From positions 682,001 to 746,000 of the forward strand of contig NZ_JAHXMY010000001.1 of the NCBI RefSeq assembly GCF_023149035.1: 64,000 nucleotides of DNA, in the 5' to 3' direction. This DNA comes from Microbacterium sp. EYE_78. Lineage in GTDB: Bacteria > Actinomycetota > Actinomycetes > Actinomycetales > Microbacteriaceae. The translations under genes were made by a program, and so were the position numbers. Shown piece after piece: positions 51,957-61,900 of this stretch; positions within the stretch are counted from its first letter, which is position 1; every line of letters starts with the position of its first letter. Below the pieces are notes generated by a model. It saw nothing but the letters and a program-made list of their open reading frames with translations, was not told where the DNA came from and made no database searches.

Positions 51957-54059
51957 ATGCGGTGGCAGGGTCAGGACATCTCGACTGTCGACGTCAATGC
52001 GCTGCCGGGCCTCGAATCGGTGGGCGGACTGGTTCGATCCGTCACGACACCGGAGTTCGCGGGGATGACCTTCCACGAGGTCGTCGCCAAGTCCGCGCTC
52101 AACCACGTTCCGAGCTCGTCGCCCATGCCGTTCTCGTGGACGGTGAACCCCTATCGCGGCTGCTCGCATGCATGCGCCTACTGCCTCGATCCCGAGACGC
52201 TGGTCATGACAGCCGATGGCCGGCACCGGCGTCTCGCCGACGTGCGGGTCGGGGATGAGCTCATGGGCACGCGACTCGACGGCCCGTACCGGCGCTACAC
52301 CGCGTCGACCGTTCGAGCCGTGTGGCCGACGAGAAAGCGCGCCTATCGGATCACGCTCGCCGACGGCACCACGATCGTCGCCAGTGGCGATCATCGATTC
52401 CTCACCGACCGCGGGTGGAAATACGTGACGGGCACGGGCTCCGGCGCAGGACGACGGCCGCATCTGACGACGGCGAACCGTCTGCAGGGATTCGGGATCG
52501 GCGCTCCGCCCAGCACGAGCTCATACGCGGAGGATCCCGAATTCGAACGCGGCTATCTCAGCGGCATGATCCGCGGCGACGGCATGATCTTCCACGCGAC
52601 CTACGCCGACGCGAAGCGCGTCCGCACCGTCCATCGCTTCCGACTCGCCCTGGCAGACGGGGAAGCGTTGGATCGCACGCGTCGATACCTCGAGAACGCC
52701 GGCATCCCGACCTCCGAGCGCGCGTTCACTCCGGCCACCCGGGTCCGCCGGGCGATGACGGCGATCCACACCGCTCGCGGAGGCGACGTCGCGGCGATCG
52801 AGACGATCGTCGCCCAGCCCGCGGAACCGTCGCCGGCATGGCGGGCGGGTTTTCTCTCAGGAGTATTCGACGCTGAGGGCTCGTGCTCGCGCGGCATCCT
52901 CCGCCTCGTCAACACCGACGAACACCTGCTCGAGACCGTCGCCACGTCGCTGCATCATCTCGGCGTACGGTTCGTCTGGGAGCCCCGTCGTCCAAGCGGC
53001 GTCGCCGCGATCAGGGTGGCGGGCGGCCTGCCCTCGCGCGACCGGTTCTTCCGCATCACGACCCCGGCAATCACGCGCAAGCTGTCCCTGATCGGAGCGG
53101 CCGTGAAGACGGTGACCGATCTGACGGTGGTCTCGATCGTCGACATCGGGGAGAGGGATCTCATCGACATCTCCACCGACACGCAGGACTTCGTCGCGGC
53201 CGGCGTCATCAGTCACAACTGCTTCGCCCGCAACACGCACACGTACCTCGACCTCGACGCCGGCGCGGACTTCGACTCCCAGATCGTCGTCAAGGTCAAC
53301 GTCGCCGAGGTGCTCGCCCGCGAACTGGCGAAGCCGTCGTGGCGGCATGAGCCGGTGGCACTCGGAACCAACACCGATCCGTACCAGCGCGCCGAAGGCC
53401 GCTACCGGCTGATGCCGGGCATCATCGACGCGCTCACGTCGAGCGGCACGCCGTTCTCGATCCTCACGAAGGGCACCCTCCTTCGACGGGACCTCCCGCT
53501 GTTGACGGATGCCGCGGCCCACGTCCCGATCCACATCGCCATGTCGATCGCGATCCCTCACGAGCCTCTCCGGCAGTTGCTCGAACCCGGTGCGCCGAGC
53601 TTCCAAGCGCGGCTCGACACCGTGAAGGCGGCCACCGATGCCGGGTTCACCGTCACCGTCTTCCTCATGCCCATCGTCCCCCACCTGACCGACGGGGTCG
53701 ACGTGCTCGACGACGCGATCCGGCGGATCGCAGCCTCGGGAGCGCAGCGCGTCGTGTTCGGAGCGCTGCACCTGCGACCGGGCGCGAAGGAGTGGTTCTG
53801 GCAGTGGCTGGAGCGCGAGTGTCCGGATCTCGTGCCGGCCTACCGCGGCCTGTACCCGGGAGTCTCCGTGTCGGCTCCGAAGGGCTACCGCTCGTGGCTG
53901 TCCGCGCGCGTGCGCCCGCTGCTGCAACGACACGGCCTGCACGGGCGGTTGGAGGAGGAAGACCTCCCGCCGCGGGGGTCTCGTCCGGGACCGGTCCGGA
54001 CGACGGGGCCGGTCATGAAGACCGCGACGCGCGAGCAGGCCGCCGCGATGCTGTTCTGA
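51957..54059 (+). CDS. Rv2578c-like radical SAM protein interrupted by an intein
   Basis: The precursor has 700 residues and the spliced extein would have 354, like Rv2578c of Mycobacterium tuberculosis. The SAM [4Fe-4S] motif CX3CX2C begins at Cys69 and Cys73, and its third Cys is supplied only after splicing, because a 346-residue intein (residues 76-421) stands between Tyr75 and Cys422. The C-terminal extein has HLRPGAKEWFWQWLEREC and KGYRSWLSARVRPLL. No Shine-Dalgarno sequence precedes the ATG, consistent with leaderless mRNA. The LexA box and TTGACA upstream place it in the SOS regulon, as I recall for the mycobacterial homologue. The biochemical role of the family in DNA damage is not known. 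It converges on the GNAT gene. Confidence 0.9.
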   Translation: MRWQGQDISTVDVNALPGLESVGGLVRSVTTPEFAGMTFHEVVAKSALNHVPSSSPMPFSWTVNPYRGCSHACAYCLDPETLVMTADGRHRRLADVRVGDELMGTRLDGPYRRYTASTVRAVWPTRKRAYRITLADGTTIVASGDHRFLTDRGWKYVTGTGSGAGRRPHLTTANRLQGFGIGAPPSTSSYAEDPEFERGYLSGMIRGDGMIFHATYADAKRVRTVHRFRLALADGEALDRTRRYLENAGIPTSERAFTPATRVRRAMTAIHTARGGDVAAIETIVAQPAEPSPAWRAGFLSGVFDAEGSCSRGILRLVNTDEHLLETVATSLHHLGVRFVWEPRRPSGVAAIRVAGGLPSRDRFFRITTPAITRKLSLIGAAVKTVTDLTVVSIVDIGERDLIDISTDTQDFVAAGVISHNCFARNTHTYLDLDAGADFDSQIVVKVNVAEVLARELAKPSWRHEPVALGTNTDPYQRAEGRYRLMPGIIDALTSSGTPFSILTKGTLLRRDLPLLTDAAAHVPIHIAMSIAIPHEPLRQLLEPGAPSFQARLDTVKAATDAGFTVTVFLMPIVPHLTDGVDVLDDAIRRIAASGAQRVVFGALHLRPGAKEWFWQWLERECPDLVPAYRGLYPGVSVSAPKGYRSWLSARVRPLLQRHGLHGRLEEEDLPPRGSRPGPVRTTGPVMKTATREQAAAMLF
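52182..53219 (+). mobile_element. Intein with two-motif LAGLIDADG homing endonuclease
   Basis: The intein has 346 residues in frame. It starts with Cys (CLDPETLVMTADG), has block B as VASGDHRFLT (about 67-76) and ends with VISHN followed by extein Cys. The Cys1, penultimate His, terminal Asn and +1 Cys are all present, so splicing should work. LAGLIDADG motif 1 is YLSGMIRGDG (about 125-134), motif 2 is FLSGVFDAEG (about 224-233); both keep the acidic catalytic residue, so the nuclease may still be able to home. Insertion is exactly before the third Fe-S Cys codon. Confidence 0.92.
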
Positions 54060-54060
54060 C

Positions 54061-54483
54061 TCAGTCGTCCGCGATGAGGCGCTTGCCGAGCACGGATGTC
54101 GCGTCGCGCTCGTACCCGATGCCGTCGTAGAACCCTGTGACGTCGTTGCCCTCGCGGACCATGAGCATCACCTTCGGGCAGCCGAGCGCCTGGAGCCGGC
54201 GCTCGGCCTCGGCGACCAGCATCCGCCCGATCCCCTCCCCGCGCCGCTCCGCCGAGGTCGCGAGGTAGTAGAGCCACCCGCGGTGTCCGTCGTAGCCCGC
54301 CATCACCGCGCCCACCACGGCGCCGTCGTCGACGGCGATCAGCAGCAGATCCGGCCAGACGGCGCGCGCACGTGCGATGTCGCGGCGCGGATCATTCCAG
54401 GGACGGGTCAGCCCCGCCTGTTGCCAGAGCGAGACCACCTGCTCGACGTCGGGATCACGGAGCGGGCGGAGGACGACCGGCAT
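54061..54483 (-). CDS. GNAT acetyltransferase (YpeA-like)
   Basis: This 140-residue GNAT resembles YpeA. It has LRPLRDPDVEQVVSLWQQAGL at the N terminus, GWLYYLATSAERRGEGIGRMLV (about residues 68-90) with the acetyl-CoA R-x2-G-x-G loop, and GFYDGIGYERDATSVLGKRL near the end. The substrate is unknown. Its stop is 1 bp from the radical SAM stop on the other strand, with a tiny palindrome (CTGACTCAG) over both. ATG at 54483; a short divergent region of 73 bp separates it from the FAD oxidoreductase gene. Confidence 0.9.
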   Translation of the reverse strand: MPVVLRPLRDPDVEQVVSLWQQAGLTRPWNDPRRDIARARAVWPDLLLIAVDDGAVVGAVMAGYDGHRGWLYYLATSAERRGEGIGRMLVAEAERRLQALGCPKVMLMVREGNDVTGFYDGIGYERDATSVLGKRLIADD

Positions 54484-54556
54484 CCGACCACCCTATCGAC
54501 GCCGCTGCAGGCGTAGAGTGCGTCTCGGGGAAGATCGCCGAGCTTTGGGGGAGCGG

Positions 54557-55747
54557 ATGATCAGTCACGTCGTCGTGATCGGCGCGGGCATCGTGGGGCT
54601 CGCGACAGCGCAGGAGTTCGCCGCGCGCGGGCACCGGGTGACCGTGCTCGAGAAAGAAGCGGGCGTCGCCGCGCATCAGACCGGCAACAACTCGGGTGTC
54701 ATCCATTCGGGGCTCTACTACGCGCCCGGCAGCCTCAAGGCCCGCTTCGCGGCGGCCGGCGCCCAGTCGATGCGGTCGTTCGCGGCCGAGCACGGCGTGA
54801 CCGTCGACGTGTGCGGCAAGCTCGTCGTCGCCACCGACGAGTCGCAGCTCGGTCGCCTGCGCGATCTGCACGCGCGGGGCGTCGCCAACGGCGTGCCGTG
54901 CCGGCTGATCTCGGCGGGCGAGGCGCGCGACTACGAACCGCACGTCCGGGCGGTCGCCGCGCTCCGGGTCGAGACCACGGGCATCGTCGATTACCGGGGT
55001 GTCTGCGAGGCCCTGCGTGGCCTCATCGAGGCGGACGGCGGGGCGATCCGCTTCGGGCAGGGGGTCACCGGCATCCGTGACACCGGTTCGGGTGTCATCG
55101 TGACCACGGATGCGGACGAGATCGCCGCCGACCTGCTCGTGAACTGCGCGGGGCTGCACAGCGACCGCATCGCACGACTCGCCGGGCTGCGACCCGATGT
55201 GCGGATCGTCCCGTTCCGTGGCGAGTACTTCACGCTCACACGGGACGCCGAGCAACTCGTGCGAGGCCTCATCTACCCCGTCCCCGACCCGGCGTTCCCC
55301 TTCCTCGGCGTGCACTTCACGCGGATGTTCGACGGCACGGTGCACGCCGGACCCAACGCGGTGCTGGCCCTCGCCCGCGAGGGCTACACCTGGGGCGATG
55401 TCGATCCGCGAGACGTGGCGGACAGCGCGCTGTGGCCGGGGCTGTGGCGGCTCGGCGGGAAGTACTGGCGCACCGGGATCGACGAAGTGCGGCGCTCGCT
55501 GTCGAAACGGCGCTTCACGGCCAGTCTCAACGAGCTCATCCCCGACCTCGCGGCCAACCAGCTGCGTCCGACGCACGCGGGCGTCCGCGCCCAGGCGATC
55601 CGCCGCGACGGCAGCATGGTCGACGACTTCCACATCGAGCGCGGCCCGCGGCAGGTCCACGTGCTGAACGCACCGTCGCCCGCCGCGACGGCCGCGCTCG
55701 AGATCGGGAGGTCCATCGCCGACGAACTCGCGCCGGCGCCCCGATGA
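54557..55747 (+). CDS. lhgO: L-2-hydroxyglutarate oxidase/dehydrogenase
   Basis: This 396-residue FAD protein has the dinucleotide fold VVVIGAGIVGLATAQEF (residues 5-21), then HQTGNNSGVIHSGLYYAPGS (about 40-59), a strong hallmark of LhgO. The remaining landmarks VNCAGLHSDRIARLAG (about 195) and FRGEYFTL agree. It oxidises L-2-hydroxyglutarate to 2-oxoglutarate and passes electrons to quinone in E. coli. GGGGGAG precedes the ATG; TAGAGT at 54514-54519 is a plausible -10. It converges on the DEAD-box helicase gene (3-bp gap). Confidence 0.93.
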   Translation: MISHVVVIGAGIVGLATAQEFAARGHRVTVLEKEAGVAAHQTGNNSGVIHSGLYYAPGSLKARFAAAGAQSMRSFAAEHGVTVDVCGKLVVATDESQLGRLRDLHARGVANGVPCRLISAGEARDYEPHVRAVAALRVETTGIVDYRGVCEALRGLIEADGGAIRFGQGVTGIRDTGSGVIVTTDADEIAADLLVNCAGLHSDRIARLAGLRPDVRIVPFRGEYFTLTRDAEQLVRGLIYPVPDPAFPFLGVHFTRMFDGTVHAGPNAVLALAREGYTWGDVDPRDVADSALWPGLWRLGGKYWRTGIDEVRRSLSKRRFTASLNELIPDLAANQLRPTHAGVRAQAIRRDGSMVDDFHIERGPRQVHVLNAPSPAATAALEIGRSIADELAPAPR

Positions 55748-55750
55748 GGC

Positions 55751-57841
55751 TTACGCGTCGACGTTCGCGGCCTGGCGGCCGCTGAGCTCTTCGAGCACAT
55801 CGTCGCCGGCGCGGACCTCCTCGAACGGGGCGTCGATCTCGGCACGCTCGAGCATCTCCGTCATGCGACGACGACGCTGACGCGTGATGAGCGTGACGAC
55901 CGTGCCGGAGCGCCCGGCGCGGCCGGTGCGACCCGAGCGGTGCGTGTAGGTCTTGTACTCGTCGGGGGCGTCGGCCTGGACGACCAGATCGATGTCGTCG
56001 ACGTGGATGCCGCGGGCCGCCACATCCGTCGCGACCAGCACGTTGACCTTGCCGTCGGTGAGGCGCTGCAGGTTGCGGGTCCGCTTGGCCTGGTTGAGGT
56101 CGCCGTGCAGGGCGACGGCGGCGATCCCGGCATCCTCGAACTGCTCGACGAGCATCTCGGAGAAGGCGCGCGTCCGTGTGAAGACGAGCGTCTTGCCGTC
56201 GCGGTCGACGAGCGAGGCGAGGATCTCGGCCTTGTCGCGGTGATCGATGACGAGCACGCGGTGATCGATCGTGCCGGTCTCCTGCGTCTCACCGGCCACC
56301 TCGTAGACGGCCGGGTCGACGAGGAACTCGTCGACGAGCGCGGCGACCTCGCGGTCGAGCGTCGCAGAGAAGAGCAGCTTCTGCGCATCGTCCTGCACGA
56401 GGCGGAGGATCCGCTGCATCGGCTCGAGGAAGCCGAGCTCGCTCATGTGATCGGCCTCGTCGAGGACGACGATCCCGACCTCGGAGAGGTCGAGCTTGCC
56501 CTGCTTCTCGAGGTCCTCGATGCGACCGGGGGTGCCGATCACGATGTCGACGCCCTTCTTCAGCGCGCCGACCTGGCGCCCCTGCGGGACGCCGCCGTAC
56601 ACCTGCGTGGTGAACAGGCCCACGCTCTGCGCGAGCTCCTGCACGGTGCGGTCGATCTGCAGCGCGAGCTCACGCGTCGGCGCGAGGATGAGCGCCTGCG
56701 GCGAGCGACCCCACGCACGGCGCTTGCCGGCCTGACCGCGCAGCACGCGCTCGACGAGGGGGGCACCGAACGCGATCGTCTTGCCCGAGCCGGTGCGGCC
56801 CCGGGCGAGCACGTCGCGCCCCTCGAGGATCGGGCGGACCGTGGCCGCCTGGATCGGGAACGGGCTCGACGCGCCGAGGCCCTCGAGGGTCCGGACGATG
56901 TTCTGGCCGAGCCCGAGGTCGGCGAACGATGCCTGCTCGACGGATGCGGCATCCACCGCTTCGGCCTGCAGTCGCTCGTGCACGACGTCGACGTGGTCCT
57001 GGTGCGCCTTCGCCTTCTCGGCCGCGTTCCAGTCGGATCGGTTCGCACGCTCGTCCCGACGGGGACGGTCGTCGAACGAACGAGCCGGACGGTCGCTCCG
57101 GTCGAACCGGGGACGGTCGCCCCGGTCGTCCCGACGCGGACGGTCATCGAACGAACGAGCCGGACGGTCGTCGCGACGCGGACGGTCGTCGAACGAACGG
57201 GCCGGACGGTCGTTCCGGTCGAACCGGGGACGGTCGCCCCGGTCATCCCGACGCGGACGGTCGTCGAACGAACGGGCCGGACGGTCGTTCCGGTCGTACC
57301 GGGGACGGTCGCCCCGGTCATCCCGACGCGGACGGTCGTCGAACGAACGGGCCGGACGGTCGTTCCGGTCGTAACTCCTCACCTCCGCGCCCGAACGGCG
57401 CGGATCGGTCCCGCGGGCAGGGCGCCGCGCCGAATCTGAGGAGTTGCTGCTCGCGCTCCGGTCGAACCGGGGACGCTCGCCCCGGTCATCCCGACGCGGA
57501 CGGTCATCGAACGAACGGGCCGGACGCTCGTTCCGATCGAACCGGGGACGCTCGCCCCGATCATCGCGACGCGGACGGTCGTCGGACCGGTCGCCGCGGG
57601 CGTGCGAGCGGATGCCGCGGGCCTCGGCACGACCGGCGCGGTCCTGCTCCGTCCAACGGCCCTTCGAGGCCGCGCCCTCTTCGGGTGCACGGTAGCCGCG
57701 GTGGTTCGGGCTCTTGCTGCCGGCGGTGCCGGCGGACGACTGGCCGGGGCGGCGCTTCGCGTCCTGGTAGGAGGTCTTCTTGCCGTATCGGGGCTCGAAG
57801 TTCTGCGCGCGGCCGCCGGCCGGCTTCTTGTTCTTGGGCAT
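55751..57841 (-). CDS. DEAD-box RNA helicase with N-terminal RD-rich repeat tail
   Basis: The 696-residue protein has an N-terminal ~280 residues that are disordered, rich in Arg and Asp, and built of repeats around RPARSFDDRPRRD. The helicase core follows: Q-motif FADLGLGQNIVRTL, Walker A ARGRTGSGKT (about residue 337), LDEADHMSELGF (DEAD box), FSATL and HRSGRTGRAG. The core matches RhlE/CshA-type helicases used in RNA decay and ribosome assembly, often cold-induced. The repeats are unusual in sitting at the N terminus; charged RGG/RD tails generally bind RNA and drive condensates. AGGAAG stands upstream of the ATG. It converges on lhgO. Confidence 0.92.
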   Translation of the reverse strand: MPKNKKPAGGRAQNFEPRYGKKTSYQDAKRRPGQSSAGTAGSKSPNHRGYRAPEEGAASKGRWTEQDRAGRAEARGIRSHARGDRSDDRPRRDDRGERPRFDRNERPARSFDDRPRRDDRGERPRFDRSASSNSSDSARRPARGTDPRRSGAEVRSYDRNDRPARSFDDRPRRDDRGDRPRYDRNDRPARSFDDRPRRDDRGDRPRFDRNDRPARSFDDRPRRDDRPARSFDDRPRRDDRGDRPRFDRSDRPARSFDDRPRRDERANRSDWNAAEKAKAHQDHVDVVHERLQAEAVDAASVEQASFADLGLGQNIVRTLEGLGASSPFPIQAATVRPILEGRDVLARGRTGSGKTIAFGAPLVERVLRGQAGKRRAWGRSPQALILAPTRELALQIDRTVQELAQSVGLFTTQVYGGVPQGRQVGALKKGVDIVIGTPGRIEDLEKQGKLDLSEVGIVVLDEADHMSELGFLEPMQRILRLVQDDAQKLLFSATLDREVAALVDEFLVDPAVYEVAGETQETGTIDHRVLVIDHRDKAEILASLVDRDGKTLVFTRTRAFSEMLVEQFEDAGIAAVALHGDLNQAKRTRNLQRLTDGKVNVLVATDVAARGIHVDDIDLVVQADAPDEYKTYTHRSGRTGRAGRSGTVVTLITRQRRRRMTEMLERAEIDAPFEEVRAGDDVLEELSGRQAANVDA
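57045..57590 (-). repeat. Imperfect tandem 75-bp coding repeats in the DEAD-box helicase
   Basis: About seven imperfect units encode six intact copies of RPARSFDDRPRRD plus a leading partial copy, interrupted once by an unrelated Ser/Arg-rich stretch (about 57370-57440). The unit is roughly 75 bp (25 residues), with one shorter unit near 57160. Copies are nearly identical at the DNA level, so recent expansion or gene conversion is likely. Confidence 0.8.
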
Positions 57842-57940
57842 GCGTGTGTCTTCCTGAGTTCTCGCACCACAACAGCGCCGTGCGCACGCACGGACATACC
57901 CGGACTTCCGTCGGCCGGGGGCCATTCCAGTAACTGGTTC

Positions 57941-57962
57941 CGAAACCGCGGATCGGGTTTCG
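57941..57962. promoter_or_regulatory. Inverted repeat between the DEAD helicase and aldose epimerase genes
   Basis: CGAAACC (57941-57947) and GGTTTCG (57956-57962) flank 8 bp, and a smaller palindrome CCAGTAACTGG (57927-57937) lies next to it. Both are near the middle of the 232-bp divergent region. No other feature is seen in the region apart from the -10 just before the epimerase. Confidence 0.4.
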
Positions 57963-58073
57963 AGATCGGCCCCGAGGACTACACAGGATGCCCGCGCACA
58001 GCGCGGTGTCCTCCGCCGACCGGCCCAGACTACCGGAGCACCCTGGGAACCCGCCCGTCGATACGCTGGCCGC

Positions 58074-58982
58074 ATGGCCGCCGATCCCACCGGAACCCGC
58101 TTCTCCCTGCACGCCGGCGCCGTCACGGCGCAGATCACCGAGGTCGGGGCATCCCTCCGCGCCCTCCGCGTCGGCGACGTCGACCTCGTGCCCGACTATC
58201 CCGACGGCGTGCCCACCCCCGCCGCGTGCGGCGTGGTCCTCGTCCCGTGGCCCAACCGCATCCGCGACGGCCGGTGGACCGATGACGGCGAGGAGCGGCA
58301 GCTGGCGATCTCCGAACCGAAGCTCGGCAATGCGTCGCACGGTCTGCTCCGTTTCGCCGCGTACCGCGTCACGGAGCAGACGGATGCCGCGATCACCCTC
58401 GCGGCGCAGGTGTTCCCCCAGACCGGGTATCCGTACCACCTCGACACCCGCGTGACGTATCGCCTCACCGGCAGCGGGGTCTCCGTCGAGCACGCGATCA
58501 CGAACGTCGGCGACGGTGACGCGCCGGTGGCCGTCGGCACCCACCCGTACTTCCGCATCTCCGACGTCGACACCGCCGATCTGTCGCTGCAGCTCGATGC
58601 GAGCACCTGGTTCCGCCTCGACGAGCAGAGCATCCCGGTGGCCGAGGAGACCATCGACCCTGCGCACGACCTACGCGCGCCGCGTCGGGTCGGTGAGCTG
58701 TCGCTCGATGCGGCGTTCACGGGCATCCCCCGCACCGATGGCCGGATCGCCGCGCACCTCGTCGCACCCGACGGACGTCGCGTCAGCGTGTGGGCGGGCG
58801 AGGGCTTCGACTACGTGCAGCTCTTCACGACCGATCGCTTCGCGGGGCACGACGTCGCGGTGGCCATCGAGCCGATGACCGCACCCGCCGACGCGTTCAA
58901 CTCCGGCCGCGACCTGCGCCGCCTGGCGCCCGGTGAGACGTGGACGCTCGAGTGGGGCGCCGACCTCGTCGACGCCCCCTGA
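58074..58982 (+). CDS. Aldose 1-epimerase family protein
   Basis: This 302-residue protein has the mutarotase beta-sandwich fold with PWPNRIRDGRW (about residues 62-72), a GLLRFAAYRV stretch (about 91), VAVGTHPYFRI (about 151-161, with the catalytic-region His) and ATP-independent family ends. It interconverts alpha and beta aldoses in the cytoplasm. ATG has no Shine-Dalgarno sequence; TACGCT ends 6 bp before it, so it is probably leaderless. It converges on the RND transporter gene with a 3-bp gap. Confidence 0.88.
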   Translation: MAADPTGTRFSLHAGAVTAQITEVGASLRALRVGDVDLVPDYPDGVPTPAACGVVLVPWPNRIRDGRWTDDGEERQLAISEPKLGNASHGLLRFAAYRVTEQTDAAITLAAQVFPQTGYPYHLDTRVTYRLTGSGVSVEHAITNVGDGDAPVAVGTHPYFRISDVDTADLSLQLDASTWFRLDEQSIPVAEETIDPAHDLRAPRRVGELSLDAAFTGIPRTDGRIAAHLVAPDGRRVSVWAGEGFDYVQLFTTDRFAGHDVAVAIEPMTAPADAFNSGRDLRRLAPGETWTLEWGADLVDAP

Positions 58983-58985
58983 CGA

Positions 58986-61900
58986 TCAGCGCTGCTGGTC
59001 GTCGGGCTGCGGGTCGGACGACTGCTCCCCGGGCGACTGCTCGCCGGTCGACTGCTGGTCGTCACGGCCGGGAGCAGGGATCTCGACGTCCGGCGACTCC
59101 TCGATGACGAGCGCCGTGTCGACCGCGGCCGCACCGGTCACCGTGGCGGCCGCCGCGCTCTCGCGTCGCGCTCGGCGCGAGGCCGGCACCGAGACGGCTG
59201 CCCCGTCGGGGGTGGGTACGACCTCCTCGCCGCGCCCCGCGGCACGGCGCTCCTTCGCCCCTTCGACGAGGTTGTAGAGCGCCGGCAGCACCAGCAGCGT
59301 CAGCACGGTCGACGAGACGAGGCCGCCGATCACGACGAGGGCGAGCGGCTGCGAGATGAACCCGCCGTGCCCCGTGATGCCGAGGGCCATGGGCGTCAGG
59401 GCGAAGATCGTCGCCAGCGCCGTCATGAGGATCGGCCGCAGTCGTCGCGCACCACCCGCGAGCACGGCCTCGGGCGTCGACAGCCCCTTCTCGCGGTACT
59501 GGTTGACGAGGTCGATGAGGACGATCGCATTCGTCACGACGATGCCGACCAGCATCAGCACGCCGATGAGCGAGGCGACGCCGAGCGGGACGCCGGAGAC
59601 GATCTGCAGCAGGATGGCGCCCGTCGCCGCGAAGGGCACCGACACCAGCAGCAGGATCGGCTGGCGCAGCGACTTGAAGGTCGCGACCATGACGATGTAG
59701 ACGATGAGGATCGCCGCGAGGATCGCGAGGCCCAGCTGGGCGAACGCGTCCTGCTGCTGGGTGACGACACCGCCGATCTCGGCATCCGCTCCGTCGGGCA
59801 GATCGACGTCGGCGAGCGCGGTGGTGACGGTGGCCGACGATGCGTTCAGATCGTCGGAGCTGGGGGTGACGGTGACGGATGCCGTGCGCTGGCCGCGCTC
59901 GCTCGTGATCGAGGCGGGGCCCTCGGACTCCTCGACGGTGGCGACCTCGTCGAGGCGGACGAGGCCGTTCGCACTCGCGATCTCGAGGGCGCGCAGCTCG
60001 CCGATCGTCTGCGGGATGTCCTCGGCCTGCAGGTAGACGGTGAGCGACGCGTCGTCGATCTCGACGGTGCCGATCTGCCGCGGCTGCATCGTGTTCGACA
60101 CGAGCCCGCCGACGGCGACCTCGGAGAGGCCGAGCGCTGCGGCATCCTCACGGTCGACCGTGACCGAGACGAAGGGGAGGGATGCCGAGAGGTTCGAGTC
60201 GACCTGCTCGACGCCGTCCGCGTCCTCGAGTGCGTTCACGACCTGGTCGGTCGCGTCGCGGAGCACGCCCGCGTCGGGGGCGGTCACGTTCACCTCGATG
60301 TCGGTCGACCCGAAGCCGCCCTGCGATGCGGCGACGGAGATCTCCCCGGCGTCGTCGAGGTCGGCGAGGGCGTCCTGCACGTCCGCGCGCACCTGCTCCT
60401 GATCGGCGTCCGTGTCGGTGGTGATCGAGTAGGTGATGCCCGCACCGCCACCCGAGAACGCGTCGCGCAGCTCGGACCCGCTCGAGCCGATGGAGGTCTG
60501 CACCGTCTCGATCCCGTCGACGCCGAGGAGCACGTCCTCAACCCGCTCGGCGGCGGCATCCTGCGCGTCGAGCGACGCGGTGTCGCCGATGTTCTGCGTG
60601 ACGGTGAAGGTGTTCTGGCCCGAGTCGCCGAGGAAGTTCACCTTCATGAGCGGTGCCGCCGCGATCGTGCCGGCGAGGACGAGCACCGCGAGCACGAGGG
60701 TCACGGCCGAGTGGCGGAGGGTCCAGCGCAGGACGGGCAGGTAGCTCTTCTGCAGGCGGGAGGGCGGCGCCGCCGGGTCCTCGGGGTCGATCGCGCGGCC
60801 GCGCTCGTCGAGCACCGGCTTGCCGGGGCGCAGGAACCAGTACGCGAGGACCGGGACGATCGTGAGCGAGACGAACAGCGACGCGAGCATCGCGATCGTG
60901 ACCGTCAGCGCGAAGGGGCGGAACAGCTCCCCCGTCAGATCGCCGACGAACGCGATCGGCAGGAACACGGCGACGGTCGTGAGGGTGGATGCCGTGATCG
61001 CCGCCGCGACCTCGCGCACCGCGAGCAGGATGGACGCGCGCTTGTCGGCGTCCCCGACGTAGTGGCGCTTGATGTTCTCGATGACCACGATCGAGTCGTC
61101 GACGACGCGGCCGATGGCGATCGTCAGTGCTCCGAGCGTGAGGATGTTGAGCGAGTAGCCGAACGCCTGGATCCCCACGAACGTGATGAGCACGCTGGTC
61201 GGGATCGAGATGGCGGTCACCAGGGTCGAGCGCACCGAGAGCAGGAAGACCAGGATGACGATGACCGCGAACGCGAGGCCGAGGAGCCCTTCCTGCGCGA
61301 GCGCCTCGATCGACTGCTCGATGTACGGGGCCTGATCGAAGACGACGGTGACCTCTGTCCCGCCGCCGAGCGACTCCTGCAGCTCGGGGATGAGCGCCGT
61401 CACGAGGTTCGAGACCTCGACGGTGTTCGCGGCCGGGAGCTTCGTGATCGAGACGGTGAGCGCCGGCTCGCCGTCGACCCGCGAGATGGAGGCGATGGGG
61501 TCCTCGGCCAGCGACACGTCCGCGACGTCGCCGACGGTCACCGCCCCCGCGGCGAACTGGTCGGCGTCGGTGGGGACGAGCGGCAGCGCCGCGATCTCGT
61601 CGGTCGAGGTGATCTTCGTGCCGGTCTGGACGGTGAGGGTCTGGTCGCCCTCGTCCACCGTGCCGCCCGGGAACAGCACGCCGTTCTGGTCGAGCGCATC
61701 GGTGATGGCTGCCTGCGTGTAGCCGCGTTCGGCGAGTGCCGCCTGGTCGGGGACGATCGTCACCCGCGCGGTCTGCCCGCCGACGATCTGCGCGGCGGCG
61801 ACACCGTCGACGTCTTCGATGTCGGGCACGACGCTGTTCTCGAGGCGGTTCTGCACCGCGTCGGCGTCGTCGAAGCCGGTGACCGCGAGCGAGATGACCG

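Noticed and set aside
57045..57590. Regularly spaced repeats as a possible CRISPR array
   Set aside because: The repeats are contiguous, in frame and translated as part of a helicase; there are no unique spacers or cas genes.
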